From: Chlamydomonas sphaeroides
Lineage: Eukaryota > Chlorophyta > Chlorophyceae > Chlamydomonadales > Chlamydomonadaceae
Assembly: GCA_001662425.1 (NCBI GenBank)
Contig: BDDC01000144.1
Location: forward strand, 1 to 64,000
Reading direction: 5' to 3'
Length of the DNA stretch: 64,000 nucleotides
Positions 21,701 to 33,000 of this stretch are shown one piece after another (position 1 is the first letter of the stretch; every line of letters begins with the position of its first letter). Position numbers and translations under genes: made by a program. The notes below the pieces were generated by a model. That model saw only the letters and a list, made by a program, of their open reading frames with translations, did no database searches and was not told where the DNA came from.

Positions 21701-24700
21701 TGGCGGGCCGCGGTGCGGGACCTGGAGCAGTCGGCTGCCGAGTGAGGCAGGGGCCGCGGGGGCCGGGATGGCCGGCCCGTGTGGCGGTGCGGGGTTTTGC
21801 GATGCGTTGCGTTGCAATGGGCTTTTCCTGATTATGGACGCGTCAGCGACAACCTGTCTTGACTTGTCCCCGACCTCCGTCCCGCCCTCGTCAGGTTTGA
21901 AGAGGTGCAGCAGATGCTGCTCACACGCCACCCGCTCGGCATCCACGAGCCGACACCTGTCGCGCCACACGGCGGCGCGCCCGACAGCGACGCGGCCGAG
22001 CTGCACAATCGCAGCAGCGGCCAGGAGGGCCCTGCCGCCGGGCCTGGCGCCGCCGCCGCCAGCACCACCCCCGACACGGCCTCGGCCCTGTTGGCAGAGG
22101 CACGCGACTACTTGGCCGCCGCGATGCGACGCCAAGGGCTCACTCTCGACTTTGGCGGCGCCGCCGGCAGCACGCCCAGCGGCGGCGCCACCGCCGCGGC
22201 CCTCACCGCCGCCAGGGCTGCCCGCCTAGGCGCCGATCACGCCGCCGCCGCCGTCAGCGCCGGTGCGCACGACATCTCCGACGCCAGCGTCGCCGCCGCC
22301 GCCACCGCCGCCGTTGCTACGGAGGCGGCTGGCGCCGCCGCCATTCGTGGCGCCAGCGGCGCCGCCGCCGGCATGCGGCAAGGCCTGCGGGCCGGCGCTC
22401 ACGTGCTGCAGGCCGGCGGCGTGGCGGTGCAGGAGGCGCTGACGCACGGTGCCACCAGCCTGGGCAGCGCCGCCGTCGGCGCTGGAGACATGCTCAAGGC
22501 GGCTCGGGTCGGAGCCGGCGGTGCCGCCAGGGACGCGGCTGTGGCGGCCAAGCACGCTGCTGATGTTTCCGCTGCGGCCGTCGAGGCCTGCTTGCATCGG
22601 GCGGCCCGCGCTGGGCTGGACGTAGCGGATGCCACGGCCGGCTGCGCGAGGGCTGCCGTTGGCGGCGTGACCGGGGCTGCGGGGGCCGCGGCGCAGGCGA
22701 CGCAGCGGGCCGCGAGGGAGGTCGCCGACAAGGCCCGGTCGGCCGCGGGTGCCGCTCGGCGCCAGGCGGAGGCCGCTGCGGGGGCCGCCGAGGGGACTGC
22801 TGCCGATGCCGCCAGGGCCGCCAATGGCGCCGCGCACTCGGTGTCTGACGCCGTTGCTGGCGGCGCGGCAGCGGCCGCGCACGGAGTCAGCGGCGTCGCC
22901 GGCAGAGCCGCACAGGGGGTCAGCTCGGCCGCAGCAGCCGCCGGCGATGCCGCGCAGCGGGCGGAGCACGCCGCCAGCGAGGCGGGCGGTGAGGCCGCAG
23001 CCCGCGCTGCGCACGCAGCCGCTGACGCCGCCCGCGGCGCGGCCGCGACCGCTAGCGACGCCGCCCAAGCAGTCAAGCAAGCCGCTCAGAGAGCCGCTGG
23101 AGCGGCGGCGACCGCTAGCGGGCAGGCGGCCGAGGGGGGCCGAGCGGCCGGCGATGCATCCCACGGCGCCGCGGAGCAGGTCGTCGGCGCGGCGTCGACA
23201 GCCGCCGGCGACGTCAAGGACGCTGCCAACCGCGTCACGCATGGCGCCGTCGCCGCGGGCTCCGCCGCCGCCCATGGCACCGGCCACGCGGCCGCGACAG
23301 CTGCCGGCATGGGACACCATGCGGTCCACGTCGTCGCCAAGGCCACCTGGCACTGGCTGACCGGACCCTTCCGCGCCTGTTGGAAGGTAACGCGGCCGGC
23401 GCGCTGGCTGCTGCGGGCGCTGTGGCGGCGCGTGCCGCCGCTGCCGCTGGCGCCGCGCCCCCACGCGCCGCCGCCGCCGCCGCCGCGCTCGGGCCTCGAG
23501 CAGCTGCGGGGCAACCTGACGGAAGCGGCGGAGGCGACGGCGGAGGGCGCTGGCAAGCTGGCGGGCGGAGTCGCTCACGCCGGCGGCGCCGCGTGGGAGG
23601 CGGCGCAGGGGGCGCGACACGCCGCGCAGGAGGCAGCGCATCGGGCCGGCGGCGCTGTGACGGAGGGCGAGGCGGCGCTGGGAGGGCAAGTGTCGCTGGT
23701 CCAGGCTCGTGTCAGGGGCGGTGTGTCCCGGGCGGTGCAGTTTGTGGCGGAGGCGGAGCGCCGCGGCGCCGCGTCTGCCGGCTGGGTGCTCAGCAACCTG
23801 GCGGCCGCCGGGCGCGTCCTCGGCGGCGGTTCTGAGCGGATCTCCGCGCCTGCCAACGCAGCCACATCCCTCGCCCGCAAGGCATCCGACATGGCGGGTG
23901 CGGTGAAGGGCGCGGCTGTGGCTGCGGCGGCCAACGCCAGCGGTGCCGCCGCCGGTGCCGTCGACGCGGTCGTCGGCACTGAGCTCGCCGCCGCGGACGG
24001 CACCAGCCATCGGCTACCGCCGGGTCTGCATGCCGTCGGCGCAGCCGCCGTCTGCACTGCCGAGAATGCGCACGACGCCGCCGGCTGCGTCCTGCATGCC
24101 GCCGCCGACAGCGCCGCGTGCTGGGCCTCTGCCGCGGGCCAGGTCTGCCACGACATCGGCGCGTGCGTCGGCGGCGCCGTCTGCGCCGCCAGGGACGCTG
24201 CGGCTGGCGCCATCGGCGCCGCCAAGGATGCGGCTGCTGATGCTGCTGGCGCAGTGAAGGGCGCTGCGGACGGCGCTGTTGGGGCCGTCAAGGGCGCCGC
24301 TGGTGGCGCCGTGCACGCGACGGCGGCTGCGGCGCGTCGGGCATGCGAAGCCGCTGCCACGGCGGAGCAGGCCGCCGAGTGTGCTGCTGCCGCAGTACGT
24401 GACAGGGCCCGCGCTGCTGCCGAGGTGGCTTCGCGGCGCGCCCGAGAGGCCGGCGCCGCCGTGGGCCGCGCCGCCGTCGGCGGCCTTACGGCTGCCGAGA
24501 ATGCGGGCGAGGTCGCGCGCCTTGCTGCAGAGGCCGCTGTTTCCAAGACAGCGCAGGTAGCGCAGGCCGCCGTCGGCGGCGTCAAGGACGCCGCCACCGG
24601 CGCAGCCGCCGGAGCCGCGGCACTTGAGCACGCCGCCGCCGAGGCAGCTGCGAGGGCGGCGACTGAGGCCGCCAGCGCTGTTGGCGCGGTCCGGGACGCT

Positions 24701-26320
24701 GCGGTGCATGCGGCTCATGCTACCGTGGACGGCTTTGTGGCGGCGGGGCAGGCGGTCAAGGGTGCCGTCGGTGCCGTTGGTCGGACGGCGGCGCGGCAGG
24801 TTGCAGCAGGCGACGAGGCCGTAGTTGGCGCTGCGCGGGCCGCCGGAGACGCAGCGAAGGCCGCAGTGGAGGCGCTGTCGGCGGCGGAACACAATGCAGC
24901 GGCGACCGTCGGGCACGCCGCCTGCGTGGCCGCCGGCGGCGTCAGAGACGCCGCCTGCGCGACCACCGCCGCCATCGGCGCCGTGGGCGATGCCGTTTCC
25001 AATAGCGCGACCGCCAGCATGATGTGGAAGGCCGTCGGTGCTGTCGGCGGCGCCGCCAAGCATGCGGTGGAAGGCGCCGCCGATGCCGTCAGTGCTGCCA
25101 GGCATGCCGCGGCCGAGGCTGTGACGGCAGCGAAGGAGGCCGTGGCCGCGGCGCAACGGTCTGCCGCGGAAGCTGCCAAGCACGCCACGCAAGCAACCAG
25201 CCGCGTCGCGAGGGATGCCTCCGGCGCCGCTGCGGCGGCGGCCAAGGCTGCGGCTGATGCCCTCGCGGCGGCAGAGCGCGCTGCGGCGGCGGCAGCTCGC
25301 GGCACAACGGGCACCGTTGGAGACGCCCTCAAGGCCGCCGCTGAGGCCGCCGCTGATACCGTCAAGGCGGCGGCAAAGGCAGTGGCTGCAGCCGAGAATG
25401 CCGCCGCCGCCACCGCACGTCACGTTGGCGGTGCCGCTGGCGGTGCCGCTAAGGATGCCTCGGAGGCCGCTGCCGCCACCGCAAAGGCCGCCGCCAGGGC
25501 CCTGGTCGCAGCGGATCGCTCGGCTGCAGCAGCCGCTCACGCTGCGGTGTCCGCTGTCAGCGGCGCCGTCAAGGACACCGCCGGCGCCGTCGGCGGTGCC
25601 GTCAGTGACGTCGCCGACGCCGCCGGCAGCGGCCTACGGACTGCTGGCCAAGCCGTTGGTGAGAAGGCCGCGGAGGTGGAGGGTGCAACGGCGACGGCAC
25701 TCCACGGTGCCGCCGGCGTCGCCAAGGGCGCCGCCGCTGCCGTCACCGACGCCGCTGCCAGGGCCGCACACGCTGGCGGCGCCGCCATCACAGGCGCCGC
25801 CGCCACCGCCAGGCGCGCATGCGAGCTGGCCGGTACCTGCGCAGCGCATGCCGCCGAGGCCACCGTCGACGCCGCCCGTCGCGCCGCGGCGGCAGGAGCG
25901 CACGCCGTCGGCAGCGCCGCCGCCGCGGTCGCCTCCGCCGCGCTGCCGCACCGCCATGACCGCGACGCCGCGGCCGCGCCCGAGGCGCCGCCGCCACCGG
26001 GCCCTGCACCGGAGCAGTGCGGCCCGGGCGGATGCTTCGCTGGCATCGATGACCTCATCAGCCGGGTGCTGGAGCCGCTGCCAGCTGAGGGCGCCATGGC
26101 GGGCGCGGCGGCTGCGGCAGCGCGCAGTGGCGCCTCGCAGGGCCCGGCTGCTGGCGGCGGGCAGCAGGGCGCAGCGGGCGGTGCGGTGCAGCACGGAGGC
26201 GGTGGCGCGGGGGGCGCACGGGGCTCGGGGCCGCGGGTGGGGCTGCGCGACCGGGTGGCGGAGCGGCTGCACGATGCGGCGGTGCTGGTCAAGGAGGGCC
26301 ACCTGCGGCCGGCTGCCTGA
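18740..26320 (+). CDS. 2,277-residue Ala-rich amphipathic repeat protein with signal peptide, function unknown
   Basis: Five exons with consistent phases: 18740-19542, 19804-20035, 20231-20733, 20872-21741 and 21895-26320. The start MPGLRPPRRQRRR leads into a hydrophobic core, LAALLLAGTLLLSLAAVA, a signal peptide or membrane anchor. Exon 1 has a charged His/Glu/Arg stretch (HERQEHEREEHEREG). The 4.4-kb last exon is almost entirely Ala/Gly-rich helix, with units like VKDAA, AAARAAHAA and VKGAA; spaced Lys, Glu, Asp and Arg make it resemble LEA group 3 or apolipoprotein-like amphipathic helices, though Lys-poor. Trp/Arg-rich islands (VWGRVTRPFAALRHRL and CWKVTRPARWLLRALWRR) interrupt it. I recognise no named family. 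A lipid-surface, cell-wall or desiccation role is speculation. Confidence 0.72.
25133..25603 (+). repeat. in-frame tandem repeat of about 120 bp (40 residues)
   Basis: Within the last exon of the Ala-rich gene. Each unit begins with K(E/A)A and carries an ALAAAERA-like helix, later V and K residues. Unit starts are at 25133, 25244, 25364 and 25484, so periods are 111, 120 and 120 bases. DNA identity between units is only partial, so the repeat is old. Confidence 0.65.
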
Positions 26321-26685
26321 GCGAGGGGAACGGAGGCCGGGGGAGGCCAGGGAGGCCAGGGGAGGGGGCTGCTGTGCTGTGGGGGAGTACCGGCGCTGGC
26401 TTGGGGCGCGAGGAGGTGAGGCCAGGCGAGGGGCGGCAGGGTCGTGTGAGTCTGAGTGTCATGTGCGGCCGGCGGCCTGATGAGGGCGTGACGTACGGGG
26501 CAAGAGCGGAGGGCGGCGCGGCAGTGCTGGTGGAAGAGGGCCTGGGCAGGCCGGGCGGCGTTTCGGCGAGTTGGTGGTTTGACAATTGGACGGTTGACAC
26601 ACGCACGTAGTTGATACCACGGCCGGTTTGTTTGAGCTTGATCATTGCTCATGTGGTTCCGCATGCATGGGAGGGTCCGCGTACA
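26321..26685. other. 3' flank of the Ala-rich gene; no gene seen
   Basis: GC-rich G/A-runs follow the stop codon and give way near 26.55 kb to less GC-rich sequence. I did not find a TGTAA word here. Confidence 0.4.
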
Positions 26686-26739
26686 ACCCGGGGTGTGCTG
26701 TGCCGCGTGGGGCGTTCTGTTCTTACTTAACACTTGAAC
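26686..26739 (+). repeat. diverged copy of the dispersed repeat found in the CEP104 intron
   Basis: It aligns from ACCCGGGG through GTGCCGCGTG, TTCTGT and TTAACACT to TGAAC with 15634-15682, with a few substitutions and single-base gaps. It sits immediately upstream of the retrotransposon remnant. Confidence 0.65.
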
Positions 26740-26744
26740 CCGCC

Positions 26745-28065
26745 CCGGCGGTCGACCCGGGCCCACCTCCCAGCCTGGCCCCATCACCCCGCCACCAACC
26801 CCCAGCCCCCAGCCCCCGTAGAGGTCACGCGTCCCCCCCCCCCAGGGGCCTACGCCCACCCTCAGCCCCACCCCTGAATATGGCCCCAGCCCTACACCCA
26901 GCACCAGGCCCGCCCCCGACCTAAGCCCCGGCGCCGACCACGGACCGGCCCGCGCCGACACCCCCAACCCCGAACCTCAACCCGACCCCAAACCCCTCCC
27001 GAGCCCGAGCCCTGCGGCTGACCCAGGCCCAGCAGCCGACGCCCCGCACCCTCACAACACAACCGTTCAGCAGGCCCCCTACGCCCCCCCCGCGACTCGC
27101 CCCGCTTCACACCAGGCACTGGAAGCCCTGCAAACCGCCCCCAACGCCCTGCGGGCGGCGAGCGGCCGCACCGCAGCGCGCCGCTTACAACGGCGTCTCG
27201 CCACCCGGCCCAAGCAAGGCCGCCCACAAGCAGGTAGGTATTCGCACCAGCTGGCGCCGCACCCCTCGGCGGCATCCCCGCGGTGCACAATCCAGGCACC
27301 AACGAAACGAAACTCGAACCGGACGCTATATATCCTCTGGACCATTCACACGTACTACAGCAACCTAGCCAAGTGACAGGCCCCTGTACAGGCGCGGATT
27401 CCGCCTGCTGCACCCCGCGGCCGACCCCACTAGTGTCTCCCTGCTCCCCGCAATTGCCGACGCCACTCACTTCGAGGGCTGCGTAGAATTCCTAGCCAAC
27501 CAGAAAAGCCCCGGGCCCGACGGCACTGGACGGCATTCCCAATGAGCTGCTCAAGATGCTCCCCCCAGCACTCCACCGCATCATCCACCAGCTGTTCACA
27601 GTCATGTGGGTAAAAGCGGAAACCCCGCGCCCCTGGTCAGCGTCCGACACCGTGCTGTTGCCCAAGCCCAAGGGAGACCCGCTCGAGCTAAAAAACCGTC
27701 AGGCGACAGGCGACAGGCGTCCCATCACGCTGGCCAACACTATATACGAACTGTGGACCTCCCTCATCACCGTGGCCGCTTCCGACTACGCAGCGGAGCG
27801 GCATCCTATCCGAAGCACAGGAGGCCTTCCGCCGGCAGCGCAACACAGACCGCATGCATGATACACACCGTCCTGCGCGCCATCGACGACAGCGCGCTTC
27901 ACCACGAAATCTGATGATGCTCTTAGTAGACTCCACCGCGGCTTTGAAAACAGTATCGCACGACTGCCTCCTCCGCATCCTCCGCCTCTCTCCCTCATGG
28001 TGGCGGAGGCAGGCGGTCGCAGATCCTGGACGCCCCGCCCCCTTAATTCACCCCAGGCGGCCCTG
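26745..28065 (+). mobile_element. decayed, truncated non-LTR retrotransposon (LINE) with reverse transcriptase fragments
   Basis: A Pro-rich open stretch (26.75-27.06 kb) precedes RT fragments scattered over different frames: FEGCVEFLANQKSPGPDG near 27.47-27.52 kb, NELLKMLPPALHRIIHQLF just after, LLPKPKGDP and RPITLANTIYELWTSLI near 27.66-27.77 kb, then the palm motif A region LLVDSTAALKTVSHDCLL near 27.92-27.98 kb. These are the fingers and early palm of LINE reverse transcriptases. The catalytic YADD-type motif and everything after it are missing. Short duplications (GACGGCACTG near 27.52 kb, GCGACAG near 27.70 kb) shift the frame. The 5' boundary is uncertain. Confidence 0.75.
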
Positions 28066-29104
28066 CCCCGGGGTACCTATTTCTATTTCTATTTCCGCGT
28101 ACAAGGCAAGCATGGCGGAAGAGCAAGCTGCTGTAGCTGCTGGATGGCTGCTGCTGGTTTGAATGATCGATTCCAGAGTTCGCCCGCGCGTGGGGGCCCG
28201 CCGCACACGACATGGGGGCGTCGGGGCTGTGTGGCAGCACGTGACGACACGGCTCCTTCGTTATCGGGCAGCGGCGGGTGCGTGCAGGGCTTCTCGCTAT
28301 GCAAGCAGACCATGCATTGGTACAGCACCCTTTAAAAATAAAGCGTTGGTTGGCACAGACTGATGACTGACTGAGCTGTGAGCTGTTAATTGCGACAGCT
28401 GCAGACGGCTGCTGTAGGCGCTGCACAAACGCAAACACTAGAAGCAGTAATTGAAGCATCCTTGGATGATGACCCGCCCACGCATTCGCTCCCCTGGCCG
28501 TGGGCGCCGCCAAGCACACAGGCCGCCCTCCCCTGCCTCATCAGGATGCATGCAGTATTCAGTAGTCAGGAATGGTGACTATCTTTAGACTGCAACACAA
28601 CTAACCCACCGCCGCTTCCCCTGCTGGGCGGCAGGCGTGTTGTGTTGTGGTGGAAAGCAGGGTTACTAGGCAACGAACAACGGAGGGCGCCTTACACCGC
28701 AGGCCTGGTAGCAGGCCCGACGGAATGATGGGTGAACATGTGCACACATACATACAGTGAAATAATGCCATGCATGCCTACTAGAAAAGAGGGTAATCGC
28801 ACGGCCTGCTGGACGCACGGAAACGTCATCCAGTCGCGTCGCATACGTGGCGGACTCGCAAGTGTTGTGGGCATGAACAAGAACTGCACGACGACAACTG
28901 ACGAGAGATCCTTGATCACCCCGACCAAATTGCCAGAAATAAAACTCTAGCAAATAAGGTAAGCTACGACACGTGTATGTTATCATGCATGGAGATTGCC
29001 GTCTAGGCAAAGATAGAGGGCGCAGGCAGCCGGAGTGCCGTCCTCCCACATACACCCACAACAATGCTATATGTACGCAGCGCCCAGCCATCATGAGGCG
29101 CTCG
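28066..29104. other. intergenic region; minus-strand gene 3' end
   Basis: It contains a short CTATTT-type run near 28076-28098 and no protein-like frame. TTACA at 28692-28696 reads TGTAA on the minus strand, 409 bases after the stop of the giant gene, and is its most plausible poly(A) signal. Base composition is less GC-rich than to the left. Confidence 0.45.
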
Positions 29105-30017
29105 CTACGAACGGCGCTCGGAGGCAGCAGGCCCGCGGCCCCTGCGCCGCACTGCCCACACCACCAGCAGCAGGCCCACCACGGCCATGTTGGCAGCTGC
29201 CACCAGCCCCACCACCAGGCCGCTGCCGTGAGCCACGGAGCTGCCCAGGCGCTGGGTCATGCTCCTGCCCAGCTGCCGCCTGGACAGGATTGGGCTGCGC
29301 AGCGCAGGACGGCTAGCAGAAGCAAGCGGGGCCACGGTTGTGGCATCAGGAGGGCCCCGCTGCGCCTCATCCATCGCCCGCTCCTCCTCGTCCGTCAGCT
29401 CCCTGGGCTCGGGCTCGCACGGCAGCACGGCTGCTGCCATCCGGGCAGCCTGCTCGCGCGCCTGCTGCAGCTCCTCGTCCGTTAGCTCCAAGTAGAGCTG
29501 GTCCTCAAAGGACAGCAGCGACCGCAGTGAATGCACAGGGGCGAGGCGCTGCTTGATGGCCAGAGACAGGCTCGAGTTGGCGTCACGGAGCTGGGCTGCC
29601 AACTGAGACGCCACGTCAGCGGCACTGAGCCCGGTCGTCGGATCGTGGCGTGCCGTCAGCTCCACCTCCTGCGGTTGGGGGTTTGAAAGGAAAATGGCTC
29701 GTTGGAAAAGTGATAGTAACACTGATGGAATGGCTGTATCACGTGAGCAGCATCCGTGTAGTGCTAGGGCACCAACTCACCAGGGCATCCAGGCGCGGGA
29801 TGAGGAAAGCGCTAGTGGCCTCCACCGCGTCTGGCGACATGCCAAGCCGGCCCAGCTCGTCCTGCAGCAGCTGCGTCAGCACCGCTCCATCGGTGTCGGC
29901 CACGTCAAGCTCCTCGGGCGGCAGCAGGGAGTCGTGCTGGGCAGCCAAAAGCCGACGGCCAGCGGCAGCGGTGCCAGACGGCACGGGCCCCAGGACCAGG
30001 CCCAGCGAGACGGTAGC
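29105..30017 (-). other. C-terminal exons of the giant gene: membrane helix and cytoplasmic tail
   Basis: Last exon 29668-29105 (187 codons plus TAG) and the one before, 30017-29781, join in phase 0. After acidic helices (LELTDEELQQAREQAARMAA) comes one hydrophobic segment, LVVGLVAAANMAVVGLLLVV, then WAVRRRGRGPAASERRS to the stop. Positive charges after the helix place the tail in the cytoplasm, as in a type I membrane protein. Confidence 0.8.
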
Positions 30018-33000
30018 CTGAGGGCAGGGTCGGCCGCATCGGTGTGGAGACACAGGGGACGGACAGCATATCAACATGGCACCGCTGCAACGCATGCACG
30101 GCATCAACGTCCTGTTGCACGCACCCTGGCCACGGGTGTGGCGGTGCCCATGAAGAAGCTGAATTGCGTCTGACGCGGCGGCACGTTGCCCGCCATGTCT
30201 GCACGCATGCGGAGGGTGGTGGTGGTGGTGGTGGTGGTGGTGGTGGTGGTGGTGGTGGTGGTGGTGGTGGTGGTGAAGGATGGTGTGCGCAAGCAAACAT
30301 TGATGCAATCTATTGCACGCAATGCGGCACGACCCAGGTGCTGGCGCACACACAACACGTACGCACCGCGGACTCCCGAGATGTTGAGGTTGACGGTCCG
30401 GTTGGCCAGGAAGGCATGGAAGGGGAAGTTGAGGGGGTCCCAGTAGAGCACGATAGAGCGCCCCTCGCATGCCGGCAGGAGGTACTCTGCAGGCAGGCGA
30501 CATGGCGAACAGCAGAGGCACCGCCGGAGCAGAGTAACAAACCGACGTGCGTGGCACCCGGCTACGCTGGCCGACGCACCCGACGGCAGAGCGGCTGTCA
30601 CGTTGGTTCCAGTGGTGAAGTTGGTGGTGGTGACTGAGGCCGTCACTCCGATGGCTGCGGTCTGGCGGCAGTCCAGGAGCTCAGAGTACTGGACCAAGAT
30701 GCCGTCACCTGCGCATGGGGTCGCCAGTAAAGTTAATAGTTGGCACAGAGCTAGGCGCCGCCAGTCCACAGTGAGATCCGTTTAAAGCTAATATGCCATG
30801 GCGGCGCTGAGCTTCTGTGCCATGTTAAGGCAACACAGCACAATGTACGGCCTTCCGCGCCAAACCAACTCAGCATGTTTCGATATGTATGCGCACAGCA
30901 CCTGACACGATCTTTGACACAGCTGCTGATGGTAGGCTCACCCGGCAGGTAGGTCTGAGGTGGGCAGTTCGGAACACATGACACATGGGGCGGCATATTT
31001 GGCTCTGGTTAGTCCGTCTGGTCCATACCGCCGTCCACTGGCCCGGCCCCGCTTCGTGCGTCACCCCCTCACGTACCCGATTCGGCCACAGGCTGTTGAA
31101 CACGGGCACAGGCGGGCGGCGGTCCACCAGCAGCCGCACCGGCTCGCCCTCCACACGGGCGTCACTGCCGCCTGGGGTGGTGATTCAAGGGGCGAGGGAG
31201 TTCGTTTATTTGGCCCTCAATGTGCGGCATGATGCGACCTCCCTGCTCAAGATCATACCCAGAGGACCGATCCCGCCCTCGCCCGTCCATCGCCTCGCGC
31301 CACGGCTCCGCCACAATCCTCATCACGCCCACCGCTAGCGTCCCTCTCCGCACCTGCTGTGTCCGCATCGCACACCACGACCCATCGCAGCAGGTACTCC
31401 CCATCCGCCAGGGCGCTGGTCCAGTCTCGCCACTCCAGGGTGGCCAGGCCAAAGCTGCAGAGAGAAGAAAGAGGCGATCAACGCAGATGTGTTGTGTGTT
31501 CATTTCAAAGGAAAACAATAGGGGATAGATGTGTGTACTGCCGGCTCTGACACCGAGTTATGTGTGCGTGTGAGCCATGCCGAGCAAGCGAGCGAGCCAT
31601 GTCGAGTATGTCGAGTCATGCCAATGCGACCGACTCGAGGATCTGTCTTCGGGTTCATCCGCTGCACGCCTCCTAGAGGCGGGCATGTATCGCCGACGAT
31701 TTGACGTGACCTACCTGGCGTCTTCCAGCGCCGCAAAGTTGATGCGGCCCTGTCGTGACATGAAGGCACGCAGCAAGCAGCTATTTAGCGATGGCGTGTG
31801 TGCAAGTTGCTGGACGCGTGCGTGTGTGCCGGCCTTCGTAAGGGCGACACCCTTTCTTGCATGTCCCTGCCCGCGGGAGGCCGACTACCGCCCTAGCTTG
31901 CTTGTCCCCGCTGGTCGCCCTCTGTGTGTTGTTTGCCTCACCCCGGTGGTTGCGTTGCGGATGGTGGACCAGATGCCGCCATCGCGGCTGGGGCTGGTGT
32001 ACTCNNNNNNNNNNGATGCCCGTGTTGGTGCCATTGAGGCGGCTGTGGCTGCGCAGCTTTTGCGTGGTGTACAGCGGATTGACGAGCGTGAGCGTGAGCG
32101 GCTGCGTTCACGCAGAGGAGGATCGAGCAATGTTGGCATAGGGCATGTGCGATAAGCCATGTTGGCACTGCGCACTGCTGGCGCAAGCAAGCAGCCGCGA
32201 CAGAAGTGTGCGGAAAGGTTCGGTTGGGCACTCATGTAACCATACATGTAAAACTCACTGTGCCCAACGCTGCATCACTGGCGTTGAGCAGCAGCGGCTG
32301 CACGGGCGGCCAGCCCCTCTGCCACGACACCTCGGGGCAGCCGCGGTAGCAAGTGAGGCTGAGCACCACATTTCCATAGTCCGCGCCCTCATAGCTGAAG
32401 TCCTCTGCAGCATCGACCGCCACGGACAAGCTGGGTCAGCCCCGGCAGGCGTCCAAGCAAGCATAGCCTGCAGGTGTGTGGTAAGGGCACCCACGTACCA
32501 ACGGCAGCGACCCCACGCACCTCCGCCGCAGGCGCCTGTCGCCAAGAGGACCACGGAGGTGCTGGTGGATCTGCTGCTGGGGCTGCACTTGGCGCTGACC
32601 TGGGTACGGACCTGGGTGCCGACAGGGGCTGGCAGCGTGAAACCCACGGGCTGGATCCAGGGCGCGCCCAACAGCTGCAGGTAGAGGCCGTTCATGTTGG
32701 TGCTCAGGTCGGGGCCAATGTTGATGGCGACGCTTTCGTTGGTGTCGGACTTGTTTTCAAGAATCAGCTCGTACAGAGTCTCATCGCCCTGCTTGACGTT
32801 GGTCTGCGTGGCCAGTGATTTCACATGTGCGGTGCCGTGATTGATGATATGCATCCGCACAAGCCACAAGCAAGCCTCACAAGAAAAGACAAGCAAGCAA
32901 GCCGGCGTGTAGCATTGGTGTGCACCATGGCATGCAGAAGGATCCCTTAGACATCCCGAGCCCCAGTACATGGCTGCAATACCGGGAAGCCATACCTGGA

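Noticed and set aside
22226..25540. Long minus-strand open frames (up to about 590 residues) opposite the Ala-rich exon
   Set aside because: They mirror GCC/GCG Ala codons as Gly/Arg/Ala; no splice structure or domain supports them, while the plus frame joins four upstream exons in phase.
29739..30557. Open frame with a poly-His run
   Set aside because: The run is the translation of the intronic (GGT)20 microsatellite; real exons on either side use other frames.
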